From assembly GCA_900541495.1 (NCBI GenBank), contig UQKC01000032.1:1-29068 (forward strand): 29,068 nt of DNA, read 5' to 3'. Within the stretch, counting starts at the first letter, position 1. Every line of letters starts with the position of its first letter. The notes under the pieces are model-generated. The model worked only from the letters and a program-made list of their open reading frames with translations. It was not told where the DNA came from and did not search any database. A program made the translations under genes and the position numbers. This document shows positions 1 through 8,423 of this stretch, in pieces. This DNA is from an uncultured Ruminococcus sp. (GTDB lineage: Bacteria > Bacillota > Clostridia > Oscillospirales > Ruminococcaceae).

Positions 1-5
1 ATTAG

Positions 6-81
6 TATAAAATACAGGAAAAATCTGTGCCGAAATCACATATATCCAAGATTGTCGGCTTGATTTTTTCCGAATTTTATA
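6..81. repeat. Long imperfect hairpin, copy A of a two-copy structured element
   Basis: Nested complementary arms are visible: TATAAAAT (6-13) with ATTTTATA (74-81), GGAAAAATC (17-25) with GATTTTTTCC (62-71), GCCGA (29-33) with TCGGC (55-59), and AATC (34-37) with GATT (50-53). The apical sequence is CATATATCCAA. The segment lies downstream of the pot operon terminator. The core and loop resemble the hairpin at 26836-26918, but the outer arms differ while still pairing. No gene is visible in 1-89. The function is unknown. Confidence 0.6.
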
Positions 82-89
82 TAAAAATT

Positions 90-120
90 GGCTGACAAAG
101 TGATATTCACTTTGTCAGCC
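90..120 (-). terminator. Intrinsic terminator of the pot operon
   Basis: A perfect 14-bp stem (GGCTGACAAAGTGA at 90-103, its complement at 107-120) has a three-base loop. On the minus strand it is followed by AATTTTTATAT and lies five bases past the stop codon of the last gene of the pot operon. A T run (GTTTTTATTT) also follows on the plus strand, so it may work in both directions. Confidence 0.9.
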
Positions 121-124
121 GTTT

Positions 125-586
125 TTATTTGAGTTCAAGTCGCATTTCGGTATTTCCTCTTTCAACGAAGCCGTTTTTAAGATAAAGAGGTTTTCCCATT
201 TTTGTTGCGGAAAGGTCGATACAGGTTATCCCCTGCTCCCTTGCATCGGAGATTATCCTGCGCAGGATAGCCGAGGCTGCGCCCTTTCTGCGGAACTGCT
301 CCATTGTATATACATTCATAAGGAGTGCGGTCTTGCCGTTGATAAAGTGCGTATTTGCAGGTCTTTCGACGGTTATGAAAAATATCACTGCTGCGGGAAC
401 GCCGTTTTCCTCTGCGATATAGGCAGTAAAATCTTTGCCGATATGACGGCTGAAATAATCGGGGAGCTGTTTATTGAGCTCGTCCGTCTGCTCCTTTGAG
501 AGCGGTCCCATATCGTCATTTATATAGGCGAATCGGAACTTTATCAAAAGGCCGATATCGTCCGTTGTTGCGATTCTTATATCCAT
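125..586 (-). CDS. GNAT family N-acetyltransferase
   Basis: This predicted 153-residue protein has the GNAT fold. The acetyl-CoA-binding motif A is seen as RRKGAA at residues 99-104, after the strand LLMNVYT, and a KPLYLKNGF segment near the C-terminus fits the final strand. I chose the ATG at 586 over an upstream in-frame ATG at 679 for two reasons: it overlaps the potD stop codon by one base (TGATG), and AGAAGGA sits eight bases upstream. It is the last gene of the pot operon, apparently translationally coupled to potD. That context suggests a substrate related to polyamines or their derivatives, but nothing in the sequence fixes the substrate. Confidence 0.85.
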   Translation of the reverse strand: MDIRIATTDDIGLLIKFRFAYINDDMGPLSKEQTDELNKQLPDYFSRHIGKDFTAYIAEENGVPAAVIFFITVERPANTHFINGKTALLMNVYTMEQFRRKGAASAILRRIISDAREQGITCIDLSATKMGKPLYLKNGFVERGNTEMRLELK

Positions 587-1872
587 CAGAAAACATCCTT
601 CTTTCTTATGATATGCCGTCTGATTATGATAACTATCGAAAGTGTGACGCAGGCAACAAGGAACAGCGGAACTATCCACTTGTTCTGCGATTCATCCTGC
701 GTGGACTTGATATCCGTCCAGAGATCCTGCATCTTCTGATTTGCTTCATCGGAAAGATTGCGGAAGATAGTTGTATTGTTGTTAAGATATTCGCTGTCGG
801 GATAGGAAACCTTGTCATTCTGCGTTTCCTCGTCAAGCATATCGAAAGCGACGCTGTTAGGTGTTGAATAGCCGATATAGCTTGTCGTAGCGTAAGCTAT
901 GTCGGGTTCGCACATAAAGTTGATATACATTTCAGCGGCCTCTTTCTGCTTTGCGCCTGCAGGGATACACAGAGCATCGACAAAAAGGTTCGTTCCGCTT
1001 TTCGGCGTTACAAAGCCAAGGTCTTCATACTCGTCCATAAGTGTAACGGCGTCGCCTGCGTAATACGGTGCGACAAGTGCTTCGCCTGCACCCATTTTAT
1101 CGAAAACTTCGTCCATTACATATGCTTGGATAACGGTTTTCTGCTCTTTGAGCAGATCGGCACATTTTTCAAGTTCTTCAGAGCTTTCGGTATTGAGCGA
1201 GTAGCCGAGCCTTATTTCCGCAATGGCAAAAGCATCACGGGGATTATCGAACATCAATATTCTGTCGGAATAATCCTCGTTCCAGAGTATATCCCAGTCT
1301 ATTTCCTCGGGCGGAATATCGATCATCGTTGTATCATAGATGATACCGACCGTTCCCCAAGTATAAGGTACGGAATACTCGTTCTGAGGGTCATATTCGG
1401 GGTTCACAAAAGTATCGGTGATATTTTTAAAATTCGGGATATTGTCGAAATCAAGCTTTTGAAGCATATTTTCGTGTATCATTCTCGAGATCATATAATC
1501 GGAGGGAATGATGATATCGTAGCTTGCTCCGCCGCCTTTCAGCTTTGCGTAAAGCTCCTCATTCGTGGCATAGTTGGTGTAGTTTACCTTTATGCCCGTC
1601 AGATTTGTAAACTCAGCGTTTACGTTGAGAGTGTTTTCCTCCGAACCGTCGGAGATATATTCGCCCCAATTGTAGACATTAATCGTTATGCCTTTATCGC
1701 GGAAACGCGAGTAGTATTCGTCGTCCTCGATAGTGAGCGTTTGAACTTCGGATTCCTCTTCTTTGCTGTCGGCTTCTTCTTCGATATGGTCAGCGCAGGC
1801 GGAAAGAGAAAGGCACAATGCGGCTGCAATGGTAAGCGAGAAAACTTTTTTTGAAAAGAATTTTTTCATCAT
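586..1872 (-). CDS. potD: Spermidine/putrescine ABC transporter substrate-binding lipoprotein, with an extra C-terminal membrane segment
   Basis: This 428-residue extracellular solute-binding protein should capture polyamines outside the membrane and deliver them to PotBC. The N-terminus is a lipoprotein signal: a KK-containing stretch, a hydrophobic core and the lipobox LSAC with Cys26. An acidic linker follows, then a PotD-type domain (INVYNWGEYI, DIIIPSDYM, PYTWGTVGI). Unusually, residues about 399-417 form a strong hydrophobic helix (WIVPLFLVACVTLSIVIII) followed by the basic tail RRHIIRKK. Classical PotD proteins end with the binding domain. The gene therefore predicts a protein anchored both by lipid and by a helix. 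Its ATG overlaps the potC stop (ATGA), with AAGGGGG upstream; a second ATG follows immediately. Confidence 0.93.
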   Translation of the reverse strand: MMKKFFSKKVFSLTIAAALCLSLSACADHIEEEADSKEEESEVQTLTIEDDEYYSRFRDKGITINVYNWGEYISDGSEENTLNVNAEFTNLTGIKVNYTNYATNEELYAKLKGGGASYDIIIPSDYMISRMIHENMLQKLDFDNIPNFKNITDTFVNPEYDPQNEYSVPYTWGTVGIIYDTTMIDIPPEEIDWDILWNEDYSDRILMFDNPRDAFAIAEIRLGYSLNTESSEELEKCADLLKEQKTVIQAYVMDEVFDKMGAGEALVAPYYAGDAVTLMDEYEDLGFVTPKSGTNLFVDALCIPAGAKQKEAAEMYINFMCEPDIAYATTSYIGYSTPNSVAFDMLDEETQNDKVSYPDSEYLNNNTTIFRNLSDEANQKMQDLWTDIKSTQDESQNKWIVPLFLVACVTLSIVIIIRRHIIRKKDVF

Positions 1873-2669
1873 CGTCTTTCCCCCTTTTCCTTTGCATTGC
1901 TCTTTATCTCAACGATATTTTTTATAACGAGGATAATAACCACAACGAGGAATATTATCGTTGACAAAGCGTTTATCTCGGGGCTGACCTTTCTTCTCGT
2001 CATTGAATAGATCGTAACGGGAAGTGTCTGCATACTCGAACCGCAGGTGAAGTAGCTGATAATGAAATCATCGAGCGAGAATGTGAACGAGATAAGAAAA
2101 CCCGATACTACACCCGGCATAATTTCCGGCAGAACTACCTTGAAAAATGCTTTGAGCGGGTTGCAGCCGAGATCCTGTGCTGCTTCGTACACGAATGGAT
2201 CCATTTGATTGAGCTTCGGCATAACATTCAGTATGACATACGGCACATCGAACGTAATATGCGCTATAAGAAGAGTTACGAAGCCGAACTCGAAGTTCAT
2301 TCTTGCTGCGAAGAACACGAAAAGCAGCATAAGCGAAACGCCCGTAACGATCTCGGGGTTGATTATCGGGAAATTCGTGATATTCAGCACGATAGCTTTC
2401 GGAACTTTTTTCATATTTTTTATTCCGACAGCTGCGGCTGTTCCAAGAATAGTTGAAACTATCGATGCGAGGACTGCGATGATGATAGTATTCATCAGCG
2501 ATGACATTATTATCTCGTTTTTGAAAAGCTTTATATACCAATCGAATGTAAACCCCGACATTACCGAGCGGCTTTTCGTTGTATTGAACGAAAAAACGAT
2601 AAGGACGAATATCGGAACATAAAGAAACATCATCACGAGGGCGAGATATACTTTAGCAAATTTTTTCAT
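1869..2669 (-). CDS. potC: Spermidine/putrescine ABC transporter permease PotC
   Basis: This 266-residue integral membrane permease has about six hydrophobic segments. The cytoplasmic EAA loop, which docks on the ATPase, is visible as YEAAQDLGCNPLKAFFKVVLP. With PotB it forms the polyamine channel in the plasma membrane. The length is normal for the family. It lies 13 bases after potB, has a GGGGGAGAG ribosome binding site, and overlaps potD by four bases (ATGA). Confidence 0.95.
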   Translation of the reverse strand: MKKFAKVYLALVMMFLYVPIFVLIVFSFNTTKSRSVMSGFTFDWYIKLFKNEIIMSSLMNTIIIAVLASIVSTILGTAAAVGIKNMKKVPKAIVLNITNFPIINPEIVTGVSLMLLFVFFAARMNFEFGFVTLLIAHITFDVPYVILNVMPKLNQMDPFVYEAAQDLGCNPLKAFFKVVLPEIMPGVVSGFLISFTFSLDDFIISYFTCGSSMQTLPVTIYSMTRRKVSPEINALSTIIFLVVVIILVIKNIVEIKSNAKEKGERR

Positions 2670-2682
2670 ACTCTCTCCCCCT

Positions 2683-3504
2683 TTATATTACCATTACGCC
2701 GTCATCGTCTGCGCCGAACTGGTTCAGTATCGTCATTATGAGCAGGACAATTACCATAAGCACGAGCGATATTGCTGCGCCGAGATTGATATTATAGGAA
2801 TTTCCGAGGAACTGCATTTCGATAAGGTCGCCGATAAGGAGGTTTCCGCCGCCGCCCAACATTCTTGAAATGATGAATGTGCTTATTGCAGGAACGAAAA
2901 CCATTGTTATTCCCGAAAATACACCGGGAAGGCTCAACGGAAACACCACTTTCAGCATAGTTTTTGCAGGATTGCAGCCGAGATCTGCGGCAGCCTCGAG
3001 GACGCTTTTATCTATCTTCACCATTACCGAATAGATAGGCAGTATCATAAACGGAAGATAGTTATAGACCATTCCGAGGACGACTGCGCCCTCTGTATTC
3101 AGCATTTTGAAAGGTCCAAGTCCGACCAATCCGAGCAGAGCGTTTATAAGTCCGTTATTTCCTAGCAGCGCCATCCAAGCGTAGGTTCGCAGCAGGAAGT
3201 TCATCCACATCGGAAGCATAACTATCATAAGCATCGTACTTTGGATATTCGTATTCATTCCGATGAGGATATACGCGAGCGGATATGCGATAAGCAGGCA
3301 TATAACCGTCGAAATGAGTGCGAGCCATATTGAACGGACGAAAATAGGTGTATATTGTGCAACATTTGAAACATAGTCGAGGGTAAAATGACCGTCCTTA
3401 TCGGTGAACGCAAAGTATGCGACCATTATGAGCGGAACAAGTATGAAAACTATCATCCACACAAGGTAAGGAGCAGCAGGAAGCTTATTCTTCATTTTCA
3501 GCAT
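2683..3504 (-). CDS. potB: Spermidine/putrescine ABC transporter permease PotB
   Basis: This permease of about 273 residues has six predicted membrane helices and an EAA loop seen as LEAAADLGCNPAKTMLKVVFP. It pairs with PotC. The start is ambiguous. The ATG at 3504 lies only three bases after AAAGGAGG and overlaps the potA end by 20 bases. The in-frame ATG at 3495 lies 12 bases after it and gives MKNKLPAAPYLVW, which looks like ordinary PotB N-termini. Either start leaves the gene coupled to potA. Confidence 0.94.
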   Translation of the reverse strand: MLKMKNKLPAAPYLVWMIVFILVPLIMVAYFAFTDKDGHFTLDYVSNVAQYTPIFVRSIWLALISTVICLLIAYPLAYILIGMNTNIQSTMLMIVMLPMWMNFLLRTYAWMALLGNNGLINALLGLVGLGPFKMLNTEGAVVLGMVYNYLPFMILPIYSVMVKIDKSVLEAAADLGCNPAKTMLKVVFPLSLPGVFSGITMVFVPAISTFIISRMLGGGGNLLIGDLIEMQFLGNSYNINLGAAISLVLMVIVLLIMTILNQFGADDDGVMVI

Positions 3505-4564
3505 TTTCCTCCTTTACATCATCGTCTTTCATACGGTGCATAATGTGTATATCATCGGGAGTAAAGGAAATTCCGACAGATGCGCCCTTTTCGGCTGCTT
3601 TTGTCGAGTGTACTATCCACTGGAAGTCATAACCTTCTATCAGCATTTCATAATGAACGCCCTTGAAGATAACGGATTCGACAATTCCGTTGAGCTTTGA
3701 CTCACTCGGAGGAACGAGAGTTATATCCTCGGGACGGATAACGATATCAACGGGAGTATTTTCACCGAAGCCGCTGTCAACACATTCAAATTCGTTGCCT
3801 GCGATCTCAACGAGCCTATCTCTTATCATAAGTCCGCGGAGGATATTGCTTTCGCCGATAAAGTCGGCAACGAACGCATTCATCGGTTCGTTGTAGATAT
3901 CTACGGGAGAGCCTATCTGCTGAATTTTGCCGCCGTTCATAACAACAACAGTATCACTCATTGTGAGAGCTTCTTCCTGATCGTGGGTAACATAGATAAA
4001 GGTGATTTCAAGCTGCTCCTGGATTCGCTTTAGTTCGATCTGCATTTCCTTACGAAGTTTAAGGTCGAGTGCGCCGAGCGGTTCATCAAGAAGAAGCACC
4101 TTTGGGTGATTTACGAGCGCTCTTGCGATAGCGACACGCTGCTGCTGACCGCCCGAAAGACGGGTGATGCTTCTCTTTTCATAGCCGACAAGGTTAACAA
4201 GCTTGAGCATCTCGGCAACTCTTTTCGATATTGCCTTTTCGGGCATTTTTTTGATTCGCAGACCGAATGCGATATTATCATAAACATTCAGGTGAGGAAA
4301 AAGCGCATAACGCTGGAAAACCGTATTGATGTTGCGTTTATAGGGCGGAACGCCGTTAATGCGCTGACCGTCGAACATAACATCGCCGCTGTCGGGTTCA
4401 AGAAATCCGCCGATGATACGGAGAGTTGTTGTTTTGCCGCAGCCTGACGGTCCTAAGAACGTTACAAATTCCTTATCCTTTATTTCAAGGTTTATTTTAT
4501 CAAGTATTCTTTCGCCGTCAAACTCGACAACTATATCTTTCAGCGTTATAATATTTTCGCTCAT
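3485..4564 (-). CDS. potA: Spermidine/putrescine ABC transporter ATP-binding protein PotA
   Basis: This 359-residue ATPase powers PotBC. It shows Walker A GPSGCGKTT (residues 38-46), the signature LSGGQQQRVAIARAL and Walker B VLLLDEP, followed by the switch region TFIYVTHDQEEAL. A C-terminal TOBE-type regulatory domain starts near residue 240 (VDIVIRPEDI). It is the first gene of the pot operon. GGGGAGGA lies eight bases upstream of its ATG, and a good promoter lies at 4653-4681. Among MalK/PotA-like ATPases, the polyamine assignment rests mainly on the potB, potC and potD neighbours. Confidence 0.95.
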   Translation of the reverse strand: MSENIITLKDIVVEFDGERILDKINLEIKDKEFVTFLGPSGCGKTTTLRIIGGFLEPDSGDVMFDGQRINGVPPYKRNINTVFQRYALFPHLNVYDNIAFGLRIKKMPEKAISKRVAEMLKLVNLVGYEKRSITRLSGGQQQRVAIARALVNHPKVLLLDEPLGALDLKLRKEMQIELKRIQEQLEITFIYVTHDQEEALTMSDTVVVMNGGKIQQIGSPVDIYNEPMNAFVADFIGESNILRGLMIRDRLVEIAGNEFECVDSGFGENTPVDIVIRPEDITLVPPSESKLNGIVESVIFKGVHYEMLIEGYDFQWIVHSTKAAEKGASVGISFTPDDIHIMHRMKDDDVKEENAENEE

Positions 4565-4652
4565 TTATATTATCCTCCCCAAATTCCAAAGTATCGCACA
4601 CCAAATTATTTCATACTTATTATTATGTACCAAAATAAAGCATACAATATTA

Positions 4653-4681
4653 ACTTTATTCTTATTTGCAGAAAAAGTCAA
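4653..4681 (-). promoter_or_regulatory. Sigma-A-like promoter of the pot operon
   Basis: On the minus strand, TTGACT (4681-4676) is followed after 17 bases by TAAAGT (4658-4653). It lies about 90 bases upstream of the potA start and just downstream of the previous operon's terminator. The -35 matches consensus at five of six positions and the -10 at four of six. Confidence 0.65.
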
Positions 4682-4740
4682 GAGATATTTCATTAATTTA
4701 CAAAATAACACATAAAAGTCCCCACAAAAAGCAAAAATAA

Positions 4741-4775
4741 ACGGCACGACCTGCAAAAACTGCAAATCGTACCGT
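4741..4775 (-). terminator. Intrinsic terminator after the M18 aminopeptidase gene
   Basis: Arms at 4741-4755 and 4761-4775 form a 15-bp stem when read on the minus strand. Three positions are G-U pairs there but mismatches on the plus strand, which fixes the direction. The stem is followed on the minus strand by TTATTTTTGCTTTTTG. Confidence 0.9.
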
Positions 4776-4792
4776 AAAAATTATACTGAAAA

Positions 4793-6196
4793 TTATTCGT
4801 TGAAGAAAACGTAGAATGACTTGTAGGTCATATAAACATCGGTCTTTGCAACGACTTCAAACGGAGCATGCATTGAAATAACGGGAACGCCGACATCGAT
4901 AACGTCCATATTCATATTTGCAAGGTAAGCCGCAACTGTACCGCCGCCGCCGCCGTCAACCTTGCCGAGCTCGCCTGTCTGCCAGATAACATCGTTCTTA
5001 TCGAGGAGTGTACGAACTCTTGCAACGAATTCTGCGGAAGCGTCCGATGTACCCGACTTGCCTCTTGCGCCCGTGAACTTTGTAACGCATACGCCGTAGT
5101 TCATAAATGCGCAGTTTCTCTTATCCATAACGTCGGGGAATGTTGGGTCGAATGCTGCGTTTACGTCAGCGGAAAGGCACTCGGTATTTGCGATGACCGT
5201 TCTGCCGTTTGCGCCGAAGCTGTCAGCGAGGTTATAGAAGAAATGCTCGAGGTAATCGGAGCAAAGTCCCGTATTGCCGTCACTGCCCGTTTCTTCCTTA
5301 TCGGTGAGAACGACAACGGAGGTCTTCTTAACGCTTGTGCAGTCGAGGATAGCCTTTAAAGCTGTGTATGCGCAAACCTTATCATCGTGACCGTAAGCGC
5401 CGACCATACTTCTGTCGAAGCCAACGTCCTTTGCCTTGAATGCAGGAACGGCTTCGAGCTCTGCGGAGAGGAAGTCTTCTTCGATGATGCCGTACTTTTC
5501 ATTGAGGATAGAGATAATGTTGAGCTTTACCTTTTCGCTCACTTCATCGTCCTTGAAAGGCATTGAACCGATGAGGATATTGAGTTCCTCACCCTTGATA
5601 AGCTCGCCCGGAGTGCGCTTCATCTGGTCACCTGCAAGGTGCGGAAGAAGATCTGTTACGCAGAATACGGGGTCGGATTCATCTTCGCCGATGCTTACTG
5701 CGACCTTAGTGCCGTCCTTTTTGATTATAACACCGTGAAGAGAAAGTGGGATAGCCGCCCACTGGTACTTCTTGATGCCGCCGTAGTAATGTGTCTTGAA
5801 GAGAGCAGTTTCGTTATCCTCATAGAGAGGTACTTGCTTCAAGTCAAGGCGTGGGGAATCGATATGAGCTGCTGCGAGGTGAACGCCCTTTTCGATAGGC
5901 TCTGTTCCGATAATTGCAAGGATAATAGCCTTTCCTCTGTTATTGAAATAGATCTTATCGCCTGCTTTAAGGCTCATTCCGTATGTGAATTCCTTGAATC
6001 CGCACTTTTCAGCGAGGGTGATAGTCTTTGTAACGGCTTCTCTTTCGATCTTTGCATCGTTAAGGAATGCTTTGTAATCCTCACAGAAGTCAAAGCAGGT
6101 CTTTATTTCGTCCGAGGTAAGTCTTAAACCTGCGTGTTTTTTTGAAATGCAGAGCTTTTCTTTAAGAAGCTGACCCTGCGATTTTTCTTTTGACAT
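4793..6196 (-). CDS. M18 family aminopeptidase
   Basis: This 467-residue protein belongs to the aminopeptidase I (M18) family of cytosolic two-metal enzymes, which remove N-terminal residues from peptides. Conserved metal and catalytic segments are present in order: AAHIDSPR near residue 110, GHDDKVCAY near 270, DKEETGSDG near 300 and ISMHAPFEV near 435. Length is typical for the family. AAAGGA lies nine bases upstream of the ATG, which begins 19 bases after the lytic transglycosylase stop. It is the last gene of the DUF951-prfA operon and is followed by a strong terminator. It probably supplies amino acids by peptide turnover. Confidence 0.93.
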   Translation of the reverse strand: MSKEKSQGQLLKEKLCISKKHAGLRLTSDEIKTCFDFCEDYKAFLNDAKIEREAVTKTITLAEKCGFKEFTYGMSLKAGDKIYFNNRGKAIILAIIGTEPIEKGVHLAAAHIDSPRLDLKQVPLYEDNETALFKTHYYGGIKKYQWAAIPLSLHGVIIKKDGTKVAVSIGEDESDPVFCVTDLLPHLAGDQMKRTPGELIKGEELNILIGSMPFKDDEVSEKVKLNIISILNEKYGIIEEDFLSAELEAVPAFKAKDVGFDRSMVGAYGHDDKVCAYTALKAILDCTSVKKTSVVVLTDKEETGSDGNTGLCSDYLEHFFYNLADSFGANGRTVIANTECLSADVNAAFDPTFPDVMDKRNCAFMNYGVCVTKFTGARGKSGTSDASAEFVARVRTLLDKNDVIWQTGELGKVDGGGGGTVAAYLANMNMDVIDVGVPVISMHAPFEVVAKTDVYMTYKSFYVFFNE

Positions 6197-6215
6197 TTTA
6201 CATCATCCTTTCGGT

Positions 6216-6776
6216 TTAGTTTTCATATAAGTTAGTATAACTGCGGTAGGCAGTCATAACCTTATGAACATAGTGATTTGATGAAGCCGAGGGTATCTTG
6301 TCGAGAGTTTTCCCGTCCGAGCTGTACTCCTTATCGGCGAGCCAAGCGTTGACCTGTCCCCTGCCTGAAAAATAGGCAGCGAGTGCGGTTTCTTCGTCGT
6401 TGTATTCGCTGTAAAGAAGCGAGAGAAGATACGTTCCGCAGCGGATATTATGCTCCGCGATGAACATATCATCGTAGGTTATGCCGCTTTCGTCATTCAT
6501 TCGGTATTGCACCCAGTCGAACGCATCTTCCATAAGCTGCATAAGTCCCCTTGCACCGACATCGGATTCCGCTTCGGGTCTGAAGCCGCTTTCGGTCTTG
6601 ATAACGGCATAGACGAGGTATTTATCGACACCGTATTCGGCGGAATATTTTTCAACATAAGGCTGAAATTCCAGCGGATAGATATATTTTCTGCATAAAG
6701 CATCGGCGTTTATTCCTATGATAACTCCTGCCGCGATAAGCAGCACGAGAAACACCGCTGCAAGCTTTTTACGCAT
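6216..6776 (-). CDS. Membrane-anchored lytic transglycosylase (SLT domain)
   Basis: This 186-residue protein has one N-terminal membrane segment or uncleaved signal (KLAAVFLVLLIAAGVIIGI). An SLT-type lysozyme fold follows: YAVIKTESGF carries the catalytic Glu62, GARGLMQLM is residues 74-82, and an AAYFSGRGQV segment follows. Such enzymes cleave peptidoglycan to 1,6-anhydro products at the outer face of the membrane. I chose the ATG at 6776, not the in-frame ATG at 6833 inside coaE, because AAGGAG lies ten bases before it. The gene overlaps the end of coaE by eight bases. Confidence 0.93.
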   Translation of the reverse strand: MRKKLAAVFLVLLIAAGVIIGINADALCRKYIYPLEFQPYVEKYSAEYGVDKYLVYAVIKTESGFRPEAESDVGARGLMQLMEDAFDWVQYRMNDESGITYDDMFIAEHNIRCGTYLLSLLYSEYNDEETALAAYFSGRGQVNAWLADKEYSSDGKTLDKIPSASSNHYVHKVMTAYRSYTNLYEN

Positions 6777-7395
6777 TATTGCAATACTCCTTAACCTTGT
6801 CCGCAACCTCGTTTGCCTTTTCACGGAGAACATCTACCGATTTATTGTTTTTGATGATAAAATCGGAATGGTTGATGAAAAAGCGTTCCGAATGCTGCGA
6901 TGAAAAACGCTCCTTTATACGCTCCGCAGGTATCCCGTCGCGCTTAGCGATACGGTTTATCCTTGTCATTTCGGGGGCGGTAACGCTTATGATAAGGTCA
7001 CAGAAATCGTCCGCTCTGCTCTCGAAAAGCGTTGGCGCATCGAGCAGGACATACTGCTTCTGTTCCTGTGAATATTCCTTTATTTTCTGTAAAATTTCAA
7101 AAATTATGTATGGATAAGAAATGGCGTTGAGCTGTTTAAGCTTTTCTTTATCGGTAAAAACGATAGCCGCAAGTGCTTTTCGATCGAGTTCGCCGTTTTC
7201 ATTGATGACTTCGCTCCCGAAGCACTCCTCGATCTCTTTAAGGCAAGGTTTGCCTTTCTGCATGACCTCTCTTGCGATCTTATCGGCATTGATTATCTCA
7301 AAGCCTTTTTGCGAAAAGACATCGCAGACGGTCGTTTTTCCTGCTCCGCTCTGACCCGTGAGCCCTACCACACAGATACCTGTGTTGCCGCTCAT
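6769..7395 (-). CDS. coaE: Dephospho-CoA kinase
   Basis: This 208-residue protein carries out the last step of coenzyme A synthesis, phosphorylating the 3'-hydroxyl of dephospho-CoA. The P-loop GQSGAGKTT lies at residues 14-22. The family's ADKIAREVM segment follows, then YVLLDAPTLFES and a RIAKRDG stretch in the lid region. Length is typical. Its ATG overlaps the stop of the threonylcarbamoyl-AMP synthase gene (ATGA) and is preceded by GAGGTGG, so the two are translationally coupled. Confidence 0.95.
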   Translation of the reverse strand: MSGNTGICVVGLTGQSGAGKTTVCDVFSQKGFEIINADKIAREVMQKGKPCLKEIEECFGSEVINENGELDRKALAAIVFTDKEKLKQLNAISYPYIIFEILQKIKEYSQEQKQYVLLDAPTLFESRADDFCDLIISVTAPEMTRINRIAKRDGIPAERIKERFSSQHSERFFINHSDFIIKNNKSVDVLREKANEVADKVKEYCNNA

Positions 7396-8405
7396 ACGTT
7401 TACCACCTCAAATCCTGCCGCTCTGAGAAGACGGTTGTAAACCGCAAGGCCTACACCCGTTCTTGACGGGCAGCGAACATAAAGCTGCGTGATGCCAAGC
7501 TCGTCCGCTTCGCGGAGGTTTGCAAAAAGCTGTGCAGCCTGCTCCTCCGATGTGTCGCCGTAGGTCATAGTCTGAACGCCGTCACACGGCTTGTCGCTGT
7601 CGAAGATCATTGCGCACACGCCGCTGCCGTTATGCTGTTTTACATAATTTGCGAAAGCTTCATACCCGCCGCATACTATTGTGACGTTTGCTTTCGGCGA
7701 ATAATGCTTATATTTCATTCCCGGAGAAAGGACTTTTTCGCCCTCCGCAACGGGTTCGAGTATTCCCTTGTCAGTGAAAACGGGGACGTTGAACATACTG
7801 AGGTCTTCTGCGGAAACGTATCCGGGGCGAAGAAGTCTTATTCCGCCGTTTTCAAAAGATATAACTGTGCTTTCAACGCCAACTCCGCAAGCTCCGCCGT
7901 CGATTATGGCAGGAATTCTGCCTTTCATATCATTCATAACGTGCTGCGCTGTAGTTGGACTTGGACTTCCAGAGAGGTTCGCAGACGGAGCAGCGATAGC
8001 TTTTCCGCTTAATTCTATGAGAAGCCGAGCTGTTTTATGAAAAGGTATGCGAATTCCGACCGTGTCAAGTCCGCCGCTCGTTGTATAAGGGATAATGTCA
8101 CGCTTAGGGAGGACCATAGTTATTGGACCCGGGCAGAACTTTTCCGCAATTTTATATGCAAGGTCGGGAACATTGCATACATACTTTTCCATTGAATCGA
8201 CCGATGAAAGGTGAACAATGAGCGGATTATCGGACGGTCTGCCTTTTGCGGCAAAAATTTTCTTTACCGCCTCGACATTTTCTGCATCTGCGCCAAGTCC
8301 ATAGACGGTTTCGGTCGGCATACCGACAACTTCGCCTTTTTTTATAAGCTCTGCGGCATATTCAACATCGGCTCTATCCGATGACAGAAGCTTTGTATCA
8401 AACAT
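7392..8405 (-). CDS. tsaC: L-threonylcarbamoyladenylate synthase (Sua5/YwlC type)
   Basis: This 337-residue enzyme makes threonylcarbamoyl-AMP from threonine, bicarbonate and ATP for the universal t6A37 modification of ANN-decoding tRNAs. The N-terminal YrdC domain shows MPTETVYGLG (residues 29-38), KGRPSDNPL (54-62) and PSANLSGSPSPT. The extra C-terminal Sua5 domain after SPGMKYKHYSP explains the length relative to short TsaC. AAGGAG lies ten bases before the ATG. The gene lies 18 bases after prfA, so release factor and tRNA-modification genes are cotranscribed. A YwlC-type name would fit equally well. Confidence 0.94.
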   Translation of the reverse strand: MFDTKLLSSDRADVEYAAELIKKGEVVGMPTETVYGLGADAENVEAVKKIFAAKGRPSDNPLIVHLSSVDSMEKYVCNVPDLAYKIAEKFCPGPITMVLPKRDIIPYTTSGGLDTVGIRIPFHKTARLLIELSGKAIAAPSANLSGSPSPTTAQHVMNDMKGRIPAIIDGGACGVGVESTVISFENGGIRLLRPGYVSAEDLSMFNVPVFTDKGILEPVAEGEKVLSPGMKYKHYSPKANVTIVCGGYEAFANYVKQHNGSGVCAMIFDSDKPCDGVQTMTYGDTSEEQAAQLFANLREADELGITQLYVRCPSRTGVGLAVYNRLLRAAGFEVVNV

Positions 8406-8423
8406 TTTCTTTTTGCTCCTTGT

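Noticed and set aside
4565..4765. Open frame of 66 codons on the minus strand upstream of potA
   Set aside because: It covers the pot promoter, has no supported start and shows ordinary AT-rich composition. It is non-coding leader DNA.
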